From Nemertoderma westbladi (taxonomy: Eukaryota; Xenacoelomorpha; Nemertodermatida; Nemertodermatidae), in the NCBI GenBank assembly GCA_032718475.1, contig JAUCBJ010005849.1, positions 1 to 28,074 of the forward strand: 28,074 bases of DNA, in the 5' to 3' direction. How positions within the stretch are numbered: the stretch's first letter is position 1; every line of letters starts with the position of its first letter. This document shows positions 12,901-22,500 of the stretch, piece by piece. The notes under the pieces were generated by a model that was not told the origin of the DNA, did not search any database, and saw nothing but the letters and a program-made list of their open reading frames with translations. The position numbers and the translations under genes are program-made.

Positions 12901-14851
12901 TGCTGATCGTATAGTCTGCTGATCGGTAGTCTGCTGATTGGTAAGGTCTACTGATCGGTAAAGTCTGCTGATCGGTAAGGTCTACTGATTGGTAAAGTCT
13001 GCTGATCGGTAGACGGCTGATCGGTATAGTCTGCTGATCGGTATAGTCTGCTGATTGGTATAGTCTGCTGATCGGTAAGGTCTACTGATCGGTAAAGTCT
13101 GCTGATCGGTAGTCTGCCGATCGGTAGTCTGCTGATCGGTAGTCTGCTGATCGGTATAGTCTGCTGATCGGTATAGTCTGCTGATCGGTATAGTCTACTG
13201 ATCGGTAAAGTCTGCTGATCGGTAGACGGCTGATCGGTATAGTAAGCTGATCGGTAGTCTGCTGATCGGTAAGGTCTACTGATCGGTAAAGTCTGCTGAT
13301 CGGTATAGTCTGCTGATCGGTATAGTCTGCTGATCGGTATAGTCTGCTGATCGGTATAGTCTGCTGATCGGTATAGTCTGCTGATCGGTATAGTCTGCTG
13401 ATCGGTATAGTCTGTTGATCGGTATAGTCTGCTGATCGGTATAGTCTACTGATCGGTAAAGTCTGCTGATCGGTAGTCTGCTGATCGGTATAGTCTGCTG
13501 ATCGGTATAGTCTGCTGATCGGTATAGTCTGCTGATCAGTATAGTCTGCTGATCGGTGTAGTCAGCTGATCGGTATAGTCAGCTGATCGGTATAGTCTGC
13601 TGATCGGTAGTCTGCTGATCGGTAAGGTCTACTGATCGGTAAACTCTGCTGATCGGTATAGTCTGCTGATCGGTATAGTCTGATGATCGGTAGTCTGCTG
13701 ATCGGTAAGGTCTACTGATCGGTAAAGTCTGCTGATCGGTAGACGGCTGATCGGTATAGTCTGCTGATCGGTATAGTCTGCTGATCGGTATAGTCTGCTG
13801 ATCGGTATAGTCTGCTGATCGGTATAGTCTGCTGATCGGTATAGTCTGTTGATCGGTATAGTCTGCTGATCGGTATAGTCTACTGATCGGTAAAGTCTGC
13901 TGATCGGTAGACGGCTGATCGGTATAGTCAGCTGATCGGTATAGTCTGCTGATCGGTATAGTCAGCTGATCGGTATAGTCAGCTGATCGGTATAGTCTGC
14001 TGATCGGTAGTCTGCTGATCGGTAGTCTGCTGATCGGTAAGGTCTACTGATCGGTAAAGTCTGCTGATCGGTCGACGGCTGATCGGTATAGTCTGCTGAT
14101 CGGTATAGTCAGCTGATCGGTAGTCTGCTGATCGGTATAGTCTGCTGATCGGTATAGTCTGCTGATCGGTAGTCTGCTGATCGGTATAGTCTGCAGATCG
14201 GTATAGTCTGCTGATAGGTAGTCTGCTGATCGGTATAGTCTCCTGATCGGTATAGTCTGCTGATCGGTAGTCTGCTGATCGGTATAGTCTGCTGATCGGT
14301 ATAGTCTGCTGATCGGTATAGTCTGCAGATCGGTATAGTCTGCTGATAGGTAGTCTGCTGATCGGTATAGTCTGCAGATCGGTATAGTCTGCTGATAGGT
14401 AATCTGCTGATCGGTATAGTCTGCAGATCGGTATAGTCTGCTGATCGGTAGTCTGCAGATCGGTAGTCTACATGGCAGAATCCTAATAACGACTTACCAA
14501 TCTGTACCCCACCTCACACTGTGTATTGCAGACTCTTAATTAATTGACTTTAAATTACACATTACAGTTTATTAGAAAATTAGGGTTATACTAACTTTGT
14601 CCAGCTGTTTGCATTAAGTGTTGCTGTATAGCGAGTTGCTGCTGCTGTTGTAAGTGTGTTTGTAGATTTTGGAGTTGGACTTGTTGTTGTGGTGTCGGTT
14701 TGGTCTGTATGGTAGGTTTGTACGTAGCTGCCGTGTGCAGCCGTGCTCCGGGTCTGGTAATGAGGACCACTTGAGTTGTCGGAGTGGATACAATGCGGTT
14801 GACTTCCTCGTATGACTTACCAGTTAGAGAGTTCCGGTTCCATTCTAGAAC
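3740..14851 (-). CDS. RIM/Piccolo/Fife-like PDZ scaffold protein, partial (three joined exons visible)
   Basis: Exons 14851-14596, 10164-9473 and 3967-3740 join to 392 codons without a stop. Phases agree at both junctions: one base left after exon one, none after exon two. The first exon begins inside a PDZ domain: VLEWNRNSLTGKSYEEV followed by a beta strand ending LITRPG. This resembles the second half of the RIM, Piccolo and Fife PDZ domain (pattern VLEWNG..L.G...EEV). After it comes a long low-complexity part rich in Gln, Pro, Ser and Leu, including a QQQQQ run and repeated LQPG / NLQPGELSLQAG words. Family members organise presynaptic active zones and bind calcium-channel tails, but function here is inferred from the half-domain only. 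The 5' exons with the first half of the PDZ domain were not found. Downstream exons with C2 domains, usual in RIM and Piccolo, were also not found and may lie outside the window. Introns are 4.4 and 5.5 kb; the first contains a giant minisatellite and the second a nested zinc-finger gene. Confidence 0.65.
3968..5048. other. Intron of the PDZ scaffold gene, 3' side of the nested zinc-finger gene
   Basis: No exon is recognised. A minus-strand AATAAA at 4895-4890 lies about 155 nt beyond the zinc-finger stop and is the likely poly(A) signal of that gene. A small perfect hairpin AGAGACAC/GTGTCTCT with a 7-nt loop lies near 4312-4334. Confidence 0.4.
5049..6230 (-). CDS. Intronless nuclear zinc-finger protein nested in an intron
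   Basis: An uninterrupted 393-codon frame starts in good context (AATAATGG). The C-terminal third (from about residue 300) holds three zinc-finger-like modules. They are C-x2-C-x13-H-x3-H in SCPCCQFKTLKAGNYFHDHL, then C-x2-H-x12-H-x4-C from FVCAEHGFQ, and C-x2-C-x12-H-x3-C from SCMKCGVPL. The mixed ligand sets suggest DNA, RNA or protein binding; no known family was recognised. A basic stretch SRRRCVRKGKKTGRQ near the middle and KRKYR before the first finger look like nuclear localisation signals. The N-terminal about 75 residues (FTNILLDNGIF to ISTWLESVI) look folded and helical; the centre is Ser/Thr/Pro-rich and probably disordered. It lies on the same strand as the PDZ gene, inside its 5.5-kb intron. 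An old retrogene or a domesticated element are alternatives. Confidence 0.8.
   Translation of the reverse strand: MVQAQPQIIPVDINSSVIISKSSFTNILLDNGIFSRSFVWDYLKSDAVFLEEFVVDNCTAAQISTWLESVININSQQSHSPTNKGEYQDDSEMQISSNHCTRPTPTRPTGTSSSTDGFSTNEDKPMGLLLNNTPTTEVNTFTFLQSSPKSDFPQNGFVPRPIARSRRRCVRKGKKTGRQLVIKLQRNSPASSAGDMVENRKDLFIQPAGTEEWRADTERALDGVGDLKCPATTSYLDSSCNNVQPYECMRDNLPYDTLTSVPQICNPKISPEDDISGSSLLLNSSGTPTPSKLSSASKRKYRTSCPCCQFKTLKAGNYFHDHLKTHFLKFVCAEHGFQTSHRSSAYRHQKKMCCKNMNSSECSNSCMKCGVPLSDYKNTLKHINVCECNKLLN
6231..9472. other. Intron of the PDZ scaffold gene, 5' flank of the nested gene; no exon seen
   Basis: This AT-rich DNA has no convincing coding stretch. It contains the densest cluster of TACCGGTA and TAGGCCTA palindromes (6.2-8.1 kb), a short GT run at 6661-6672, and an AT palindrome within a direct repeat of ACGGCATT (about 7546-7591). 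It also holds a CAAACAAACAAAC tract near 8503. The promoter of the zinc-finger gene should lie just above 6230; no TATA box is obvious. Confidence 0.4.
9473..10164 (-). CDS. Q/P/L-rich low-complexity exon of the PDZ scaffold gene
   Basis: This 692-nt exon lies between acceptor CATTTTTCAG and donor CCAG|GTATGT. It joins the PDZ exon by a split Ile codon. The product is rich in Gln, Pro and Leu with local repetition (TGTNIQPAGLNLQPGEL) and no recognisable domain. Base composition is clearly higher in GC than the flanking introns, and the frame is open throughout, which supports real coding use. Confidence 0.75.
10165..10642. other. Intron sequence without recognisable content
   Basis: AT-rich intronic DNA separates the 9473-10164 exon from the large minisatellite. 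No coding, RNA or repeat structure is recognised apart from a short CA tract near 10405. Confidence 0.4.
10643..14469. repeat. 3.8-kb minisatellite, 17-nt unit TATAGTCTGCTGATCGG, with higher-order structure
   Basis: About 230 tandem units fill most of the 4.4-kb intron. The canonical unit is 17 nt; frequent variants are a 15-nt form lacking TA, TAAAG and TAAGG forms, CTGCAGATCGG, CTGATAGG, and a shorter TAGACGGCTGATCGG. Variants recur in the same order: for example TATATTCTG, then TGCAGATCGG, then CTGATAGGTAG at about 10832, 10980, 11214, 11565 and 12711. This means blocks of many units were duplicated together. On the minus strand, the sense strand of the host gene, the canonical unit has no stop in any frame and reads as a 17-residue period (…TDQQTIPISRLYRSADY). 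Confidence 0.97.
14596..14851 (-). CDS. Exon with C-terminal half of PDZ domain plus Q-rich linker
   Basis: The acceptor TTTTGACAG lies just before GTTCTAGAATGG and the donor is AAA|GTTAGT, weaker than consensus. The 256-nt exon translates in one frame only, starting VLEWNRN, with EEV and a closing strand VVLITRPG. It then runs into TKPTPQQQVQLQ and a Q5 run. Upstream of the acceptor this frame is not continued. Confidence 0.7.
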
Positions 14852-14853
14852 CT

Positions 14854-15640
14854 GTCAAAAATAATAACTTATGTTTTCAATACTCATAAGACATGTTTTT
14901 CCTGGTTGCTATGGTCAAAAACATTGTCACCAGTAAACTAGTTACTTATTTCGAAGCGACAGGCACAGCCGTAGCTATGCAAATTGCCTCCGTTGCTATG
15001 TTAATGTTTAGGGGTCTGTAAGATATTTTCCCCACGGTGAAATTTTTGAGGGAATTTTACTACTCAACCAACTACTTCATAAAAACCAACAATGGTTTAG
15101 ATCGGAATTTGTGGAACCTGTCAAATTATAAGTTTATATAAATATAATATAATAATAAATAGTATATAACAATTTATGTATTATTTAATATATATATAAT
15201 GTCACGATATATAATGATCATATGTCCGAGTTCGCTCGACCTAGTAGTAGTAGTAGTAGTATATAATGATCAAGTGGGCATAGCGCCGAAACTGCTTACA
15301 TAATAGGTTTTGGCGGCGCAGGTTCAAATCCGACTAAAGGCTATACAAATTTTGCACTTCTGTCCCTAAGCAAGATAGCCATTTAGTGCTTACCCAAACC
15401 CAGCGCTACAATGGGAACCTATGACTTCTGCTGGGTGTTGTAAATGAAAGGGTTGGATATTATAGAATGTACAAAATTGGGGGTTAGTGTGGCGCCTTCC
15501 TTGCCTTACAGTTAACAGCCAAGATAAGGAGGGTTGGGGTTGCCTCCTTCACAAATTCACCAACTTTAAATAAATTATTTAGTCTTTTTTATAAATTTTC
15601 CAGACACTTACAATTATTGTCACTTTTCAATAATAATCAA
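14854..15640. other. Non-coding stretch with a SINE; no upstream PDZ exon found
   Basis: Apart from the SINE at about 15272-15545 and a TAG trinucleotide run at 15242-15259, this is AT-rich DNA without a recognisable exon. The preceding exon of the PDZ gene (first half of the domain) is not visible here. Confidence 0.4.
15272..15545 (+). mobile_element. tRNA-derived SINE
   Basis: A tRNA-like head starts near 15272 and contains an exact box-B type motif GGTTCAAATCC at 15321-15331. A body follows with the words CCCTAAGCAAGATAGCC, CCCAAACCCAGC and GGGTGTTGTAAATG, a layout typical of animal tRNA-derived SINEs. The sequence ATATAATGATCA occurs just before the head (15260-15271) and also at about 15210, which may be a local duplication instead of a target-site duplication. 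The 3' end is uncertain. Confidence 0.6.
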
Positions 15641-15645
15641 AGAGG

Positions 15646-16960
15646 TTGCGAGTAGGCATACTGTATTAAAGGGCACACAGTATTATATTTTGTGTGCGAG
15701 TAGGCACACAGTATTATATTTTGTGTGCGAGTAGGCACACAGTATTATATTTTGTGTGCGAGTAGGCACACAGTATTATATTTTGTGTGCGAGTAGGCAC
15801 AGAGTATTATATTTTGTGTGCGAGTAGGCACAGAGTATTATATTTTGTGTGCGAGTAGGCACACAGTATTATATTTTGTGTGCGAGTAGGCACACAGTAT
15901 TATATTTTGTGTGCGAGTAGGCACAGAGTATTATATTGTGTGTGCGAGTAGGCACACAGTATTATATTTGGTGTGCGAGTAGGCACACAGTATTATATTT
16001 TGTGTGCGAGTAGGCACACAGTAATATATATATGTGTGCGAGTAGGCACACAGTATTATATTTTGTGTGCGAGTAGGCACACAGTATTATATTTTGTGTG
16101 CGAGTAGGCACACAGTATTATATTTTGTGTGCGAGTAGGCACACAGTATCGTATTTTGTGTGCGAGTAGGCACAGAGTATTATATTTTGTGTGCGAGTAG
16201 GCACACAGTATTATATTTTGTGTGCGAGTAGGCACACATTATCATATTTTGTGTGCGAGTAGGCACACAGTATCATATTTTGTGTGCGAGTAGGCACACA
16301 GTATTATATTTTGTGTGCGAGTAGGCACACAGTATTATATTTTGTGTGCGAGTAGGCACACATTATTATATTTTGTGTGCGAGTAGGCACACAGTATTAT
16401 ATTTTGTGTGCGAGTAGGCACACATTATCATATTTTGTGTGCGAGTATGCTCACAGTATCATGTTTTGTGTGCGAGTAGGCACACAGTATTATATTTTGT
16501 GTGCGAGTAGGCACACAGTATCATATTTTGTGTGCGAGTAGGCACACAGTATTATATTTTGTGTGCGAGTAGGCACACAGTATTATATTTGTGTGTGAGT
16601 AGGCACAGAGTATTATATTGTGTGTGCGAGTAGGCACACAGTATCATATTTTGTGTGTGAGTAGGCACACAGTATTATATTTTGTGTGCGAGTAGGCACA
16701 CAGTATCATATTTTGTGTGCGAGTAGGCACACAGTATTATATTTTGTGTGCGAGTAGGCACACAGTATTATATTTTGTGTGCGAGTCGGTACACAGTATT
16801 ATATTTTGTGTGCGAGTAGGCACACAGTATTATATTTTGTGTGCGAGTAGGCACACAGTATTATATTCTGTGTGCGAGTAGGCACACAGTATTATATTTT
16901 GTGTGCGAGTAGGCACACAGTATTATATTGTGTGTGCGAGTAGGCACACAGTATTATATT
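15646..16960. repeat. 31-bp minisatellite, about 42 units, each encoding a hairpin
   Basis: The unit is GTATTATATTTT followed by GTGTGCGAGTAGGCACACA. Each unit contains the perfect inverted repeat TGTGTGC-GAGTAG-GCACACA (7-bp stem, 6-nt loop). The period is highly regular at 31 nt. Most variants fall in the AT-rich linker (TATCATA, TATTGTG) or at one stem base (CACAGAG, CACATTA). The first unit at 15646 is diverged and the array ends at 16960. Confidence 0.95.
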
Positions 16961-18107
16961 ATACAAATGTGCCCTAGACCTACAAACACAATTTAAAAAA
17001 CGACAACAAAACAATTTGAAGGTGTTTCGCTGCTCTGAACCCTAAAACCGCAAAACTGAAAGTACATATTGTAGCCATTTATTGATTGATAACTTATACA
17101 AACATTACGGCAGATGACAACCCAATGCAAACACCCCCCCTCCAGTGAAGTAAGTACTGTACAACCTCCAAATAACGCAACAGTTGCATTCACTTTGACT
17201 TTGATTTCTCTTTATACTCTCAAACGCGGAATATCAGTAAATGTGCATAAAGTCCATGAACTTGTCGCATAATAGGTCAGTAACCATCCACCCACCACCT
17301 GTAACTTAGAGATTAACTACTGTAATGTAGGCTAGGTATGTAGGTAGGTTCCATATTACTGTATATAATCGTGATTATGTCCCATTCAAGGCCGTGCGGG
17401 AGTCCTCTTGTCTAATTGATTACAAACAGATTTTGTAATTCTTGGGCATTCGTAATTTTTCTTTATATCCTTCACATTGTTATTAAATAATAGAGATTAC
17501 GTTTTATATAAAATCTTATAGAGCTAAACTGTGCACCTTATATGTAATGACGTAATAATTACTGTATTACTAAATATGGGCTGTTGTAAGATAGGTTTAT
17601 AAACGTAAGATACAAGAATTAATATGATTAATGTTACGGGACGGGCCACAATTCATAGCCTTCATTTTAAACAGGTTTTTATTAAATTATTTATTACACA
17701 ATAGGAATGAGTATAGGCCTATAAATTACTCGATAAGGCTAAAAGGATAGCTTATTTTCTTTGAAGTGTCATAAAATTAATTTAAAAATAAGCAAATTAA
17801 TATTCATTTTATTCTAAATTAATTTTCCTTTTCGACTTTCACTGACGTACTAAAGTTGCAGTTTAAAATACATTTGAAATTGAAAATGTAATAATTTAAA
17901 TAATTATTTTCGATACATATTAGTAACTTTACAAGGTAAAATAAATTATACCAATAAGTTGTTTCCTAAAAACTCGGCTTAGAATTTTTTTAAATTTGTA
18001 ATGATAAACAACTTATTTACTTAATAAATACAAACAATTAAGCGCGCCTTGCAAACAATCACTAAATCCTACTTCACAACTAATAAACGAACATTACTGG
18101 CGGCGAT
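16961..18107. other. AT-rich flank upstream of the acetyltransferase gene
   Basis: No coding or RNA feature is recognised. The last about 60 nt before the ATG at 18108 become GC-richer (AAGCGCGCC and CGGCGGCGAT), so the 5' UTR and promoter probably lie here. One TAGGCCTA palindrome is at 17714. Confidence 0.4.
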
Positions 18108-19567
18108 ATGAAAGTCCAGGTCCGTTTGTATAAGGAATCGGACGAAGAAATCGTATCCGAGTTGGTCTATTCCAGCTGTCTCGAGTACCGTGGCTCCGTG
18201 GCAAAGAATATACTCAGTTTACCCCAGCATAAAATACTCGGTCTGTGCGTGGCGTTGACAACCTACCAGATATTCTCCTCTCTCGAGCTCACTGTCTGGG
18301 CTTTCTTCCTATGGTTTATCTACGCCGAGGTCTATATTAACAACTGGTTCAGACGAAAGATTAACAACGGTTATGGAACTCTCAAGCCCTCAGAAATCGC
18401 CCGCCAAACGTTTGCAGATAACGGGAGATTCTTCATTGCTGAAAACCGTGAGTATTCAGTATAAGGTGAATTAACGCCCATATTAAGTATCACAGGTTTT
18501 AAATTGTCGTTCTGATGCATTGAAAGGCACCCCAATTATAAAATAATTGAGTATAATAACGCAGTCAGGTAAATTGTTAGTCAGAATGAATGACTTGGTG
18601 GATGTAAGAAATAATGGATAAAATGAAAAGTTGGAAATTGGTGACAGTGAAAAAAGCTAGAATTTAAGCTTGTCTGCTTGTAGGTGACTGTCACCAGGGT
18701 TAGGTCTTAGTAGGAATGGGATGGGACAAGGCAATGAATGCATTGGCCATAAAGTAAAGTAAACTTGGATAGGGATAATTAAAGTGTGTTAAAAATAATA
18801 ATAAGCTTATGGAATGATTAAAAACTCATTCAACCTATTTAATTACATATAGTTAGATCAGGTGTTGAAATTATTGAATATCACCTGCCTTATCTTCAGC
18901 GAGGAGAAATATCTTGTAACTAGATGAAAAACGTTGCGCAGTCTGCAAACTCTTGATATTTTGAGAGATAGAATTCCAAATGTGTGGACCCATATACTAA
19001 ATATACATTTGACCACTTTGAATAGTACATAGTGCAATCTCGACTTAGTTCTTGCACCAGGCACAACTACTGCATAAAACGGTTAAATTAAAAACAAATC
19101 TCAATAACTTTATATGAGGTCTAATGCATGTACAAACTGAGTTACTTATTAATCTTTTGACACTCACTTTATTTCATTCAATGAAATATACAGATTTATT
19201 ACATCAAGCTAATATCCCAAAAGTGCAACAGTTTAGGGTGCTCAAGTTAGTTGGGTTGTTTCTAATTCTTATAAATGTTAAACATATATATTTACGCAGC
19301 CAACATAAAATAGGGCCTACACTCTAAAAAAATAGGGCCTTTACCATTGGAATCCTTACTGCTTGTTACTGTATGGCTGCTATTGAGCGTTCAATACTGT
19401 TGTTAGTTAAATCGGAAGTGACTCTCTTATTATTGCAGCTACGACTAAAGAAATCTTGGGTTGCGCAGCAATACGGCTGGTACACACTGACTGTCTGGGC
19501 AATTCCGTTCCCCAAGGTACAGCTGAGATCTCCAAGTTCGCTGTTAAACGACAATACAGATGCCATG
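18108..19567 (+). CDS. NAT8/camello-like GNAT N-acetyltransferase, first two exons (3' part not seen)
   Basis: Exon 1 is 18108-18447 (donor ACC|GTGAGT) and exon 2 is 19439-19567 (acceptor TTATTATTGCAG, donor CATG|GTTAGT). They join at phase 1 to 156 codons. The N-terminus VQVRLYKESDEEIVSEL matches the opening of NAT8-type proteins (R.Y.ESD...V..L). A hydrophobic segment follows at about residues 43-80, as in these ER-membrane-anchored enzymes. Then come GRFFIAENPTTKEILGCAAI and AEISKFAVKRQYRCHG, corresponding to GNAT strands 3-4 and the start of acetyl-CoA motif A (R/Q-x-x-G-x-G/A). The frame ends inside this motif, so at least one more exon is needed for the second half of the fold. None was recognised up to the window end: the gene has a very long intron, runs off the window, or is broken. 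Family members acetylate cysteine conjugates or protein lysines; the substrate here is unknown. Confidence 0.75.
18871..19080 (-). pseudogene. Decayed C-terminus of a LINE ORF2 (non-LTR retrotransposon)
   Basis: On the minus strand, 18871 to about 18995 reads MGPHIWNSISQNIKSL, then a FSSSYKIFLL stretch and a stop. This is the GP.IWNSLP...LKSL..FK..LK..L pattern at the end of many CR1/L2/Jockey-type reverse transcriptase ORFs. Just upstream VPGARTKSRLHYVLFKV fits the preceding part but in another frame, and there is an in-frame stop between them, so at least one frameshift has occurred. It lies in intron 1 of the acetyltransferase gene, antisense to it. Confidence 0.55.
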
Positions 19568-22500
19568 GTTAGTCAACACAAACTAGCACAAACAAGCGTT
19601 GTAATTTCAAGGTTATTTTATTATAAAATTTTCTATATAAGTTTTTTAGACATGATGCCTGCAGGCGCCTTTGCCCTGTAAAACTAAAGAGTGCAAAAAT
19701 CCATCTATTTTGAGGTAAAGCAACTATTTCCTGACGTGCTGCATTAGTAAAATAATCAGCATTATAATCCTACTAAAAATACAAGAAATCGAGTTCAATT
19801 TTAATTATTATTTTTATTCCAAAATTGTAACATTACTCAACGCCGTTAGGATAAACAGCGAGTTGTTATTTAGCACTTTACAACCTTAGAAGACATTACA
19901 GCATTGTATTGGCCTGTACAATTTAGTATTGTAGTGGGTGTTGTAATGTCCCATGTTTATGTAGTAACCAATGACGGCGAGCTGTAAAGTTACGGCGTCA
20001 TGGTTACCACGAAACAATAGGTGGAAATAGGCCAACTGCAATACCTACCGGTAGGCGGGGTATAGCTATTAATAACCAGTAGGGCCTAGCTATATTATTA
20101 TAACATGGCTCCAAACGCCACCGTAAATATAAGCTAACTTATTTATAACATAATTTATGTTATTTTTACATTTATTTATACAGCAACTAATTTAATTTGT
20201 GCAGTTTCTATCACTTATAATATATATACAATCATTTCGTAATGTAAAAATTTTGGAATAAAACTACATACATACTTGTTGCAAAGTACTTTACAGTGTT
20301 CTGATCCTCGTGGCTTTATTTTCACTGACTCACTAACGTTCGTTCGTGTAACAAAGCCGCTCGGATCATCACACTGTAAAGTGCTTCTTTACACACAAGT
20401 ATGTAGATAGTTATTACAGACATTGAGACGTGAAAAGCACATGAGTTTTTTCTTTAAAGGGATACGGAAATTATAGGGGCTACTTAGAAATTCCACTCGA
20501 GTTTTTCCGAATTTAAGAGCACTTCTCAGACATTCAGGGCCCTATGCCAAAGGTTTTACCCATCCATCCATCCTGACGATTCCCATAAAGTCATTACTCA
20601 CTATTGTCATTTACATTGTCACTTAATTAAAACATTGCGGTAACAGATTGCAGTGGATGTATAAGCACATTGTTGTCAATGTGACTGATTTGGCGAGTAT
20701 AATAACATACTGAAGGAGAAAATGCGATTGTCGAAAACATTGGTTTGGTGAGGTGGTTCATTAGTTTTGGGAATCGATGTTAAGTCCTTATCAGTGTAGC
20801 AAAGACTGAGTAGAATTCGAATAGGCTTGTTAATCTGGTAATATCAGTTCGAGCGATTTAAGTTAAATAAAATATAGTCGTCCGCTTTAACATTTTCGGG
20901 CCTTTGGAAGAAGAATACGCATTTAATTAATTAATGGCTTGTTAATTAATAAAGTGATCAATTATTGATTACAGCTACTGGAATCCCATCTGCCGTAAAA
21001 AAAATTCGGACCCAGTTCTTCATTTTGTACATCCTTTTCTCTAATTATTTTCTCTATTTCCATTTTCGCATAAAAATCCTTGCTTCTGAAGGTGGCAGTT
21101 AGTCCAATTACAGTAGTAAAATCACATACGAATAATTAACCATAGGATTTCATACTTACGCACATGTACGTACATGCGGATACGGTAAATGCATACGGAA
21201 CGGATACGCCCAAACTTTATACCCACCCAGATATTCTCATTTCGGTACACTCAACTACAGTAATACAAAAAAGCACTTATGCGCTTAAGTTATGTGCTAA
21301 ATTATAATATAAATTGATATTATATATATATAAACGTATTAAATTATTTTAAAATATAACAAAATAATTAATGCCTGTGCCTACTACTATTACAATACAT
21401 TACGTTGTAAAAATATTAACTAGAGATTCAGCAAGCTGGCTATAAGAAGACCGTCAGACAGGCCCTAAAGATAAGAAGGACAGTTTGACAGATCTTATAG
21501 CCGCGGCACATACCCTCAACAAGTATGCCCTAACGGCCTAACGGTCGAGAACAGATCATCGAATGTTTTCTTTGAAAAACATGTGATTGTACAGTTTGGT
21601 GAACTGCATCAAACGATATATCATAATCCATATTTCGGATGACATGTACCGGTTAAATCAGAGTTTACCAAAACAATTACAAGCCAATATCAATGTGCAC
21701 AAACAAACATACAGACATACAGACAAACAGACGTTTTCTTTTTTATATTTAATATTTTGAAATACTTCAAATTTTAGAGGTATTTATATTTTATTACATT
21801 TTTATGTCGGGATACAATTTTTTGTAAGACAACTTGTATCCGATCAATTTGGATACAACATGTCCAGGTATTCAACGTTACAATAACGATTAAAATTTAC
21901 ATAGCAAGATACCCCTCCCATCCAATGAAATTTTCTGTCTACGCCAATGCTTGGCTTGCTAGTGAACTTATTTCTACCTGCTCATTACAATCCAACAATC
22001 CAATCTTAGCTGTAATACCTACAGGGACGATAGCTGCGATTTATACTCTAGTGGGTAATTTCAATTTAATTTTCAAACAAACCTTGAGGAAGCTTAGCAT
22101 AATTGCAGTTCTTGAGGAAAATTTACAAGGTCATAACTTATTTGAGGCCTTGAAAATTGGGTGATAGCAAATGATAGCCTTACGATACGAATTATACATC
22201 CATATTTCCCAAATATGCCAAGCATCATTACTGTATGCCAACGATGTATTATACAAATATATTTCTCTAATTTGCACCGCAGCAGTATCCTGCACAAAGA
22301 AAGGAAGAATGTAACCTATTGCTGTAAATTATTCAGTTCCTGTGGAGTTATTAATGACGCCCACGTTTCCCCCTCGCTCCAGTAGTACATCGGGAAAGGG
22401 GTTTGTGGTGGTGGCGACCTTTGGCAAGGATAATGATGAAAGGTGATATGGACGCAAAATACTTCCAGCTTATCAGGGATTTAGTTTGAATATTCTTAAT

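Noticed and set aside
10643-16960. CRISPR array
   Set aside because: The repeats are contiguous tandem units without unique spacers, in an animal genome.
19373-19681. 102-codon plus-strand frame overlapping acetyltransferase exon 2
   Set aside because: Different frame from the one that continues the GNAT domain in phase from exon 1; a shadow.
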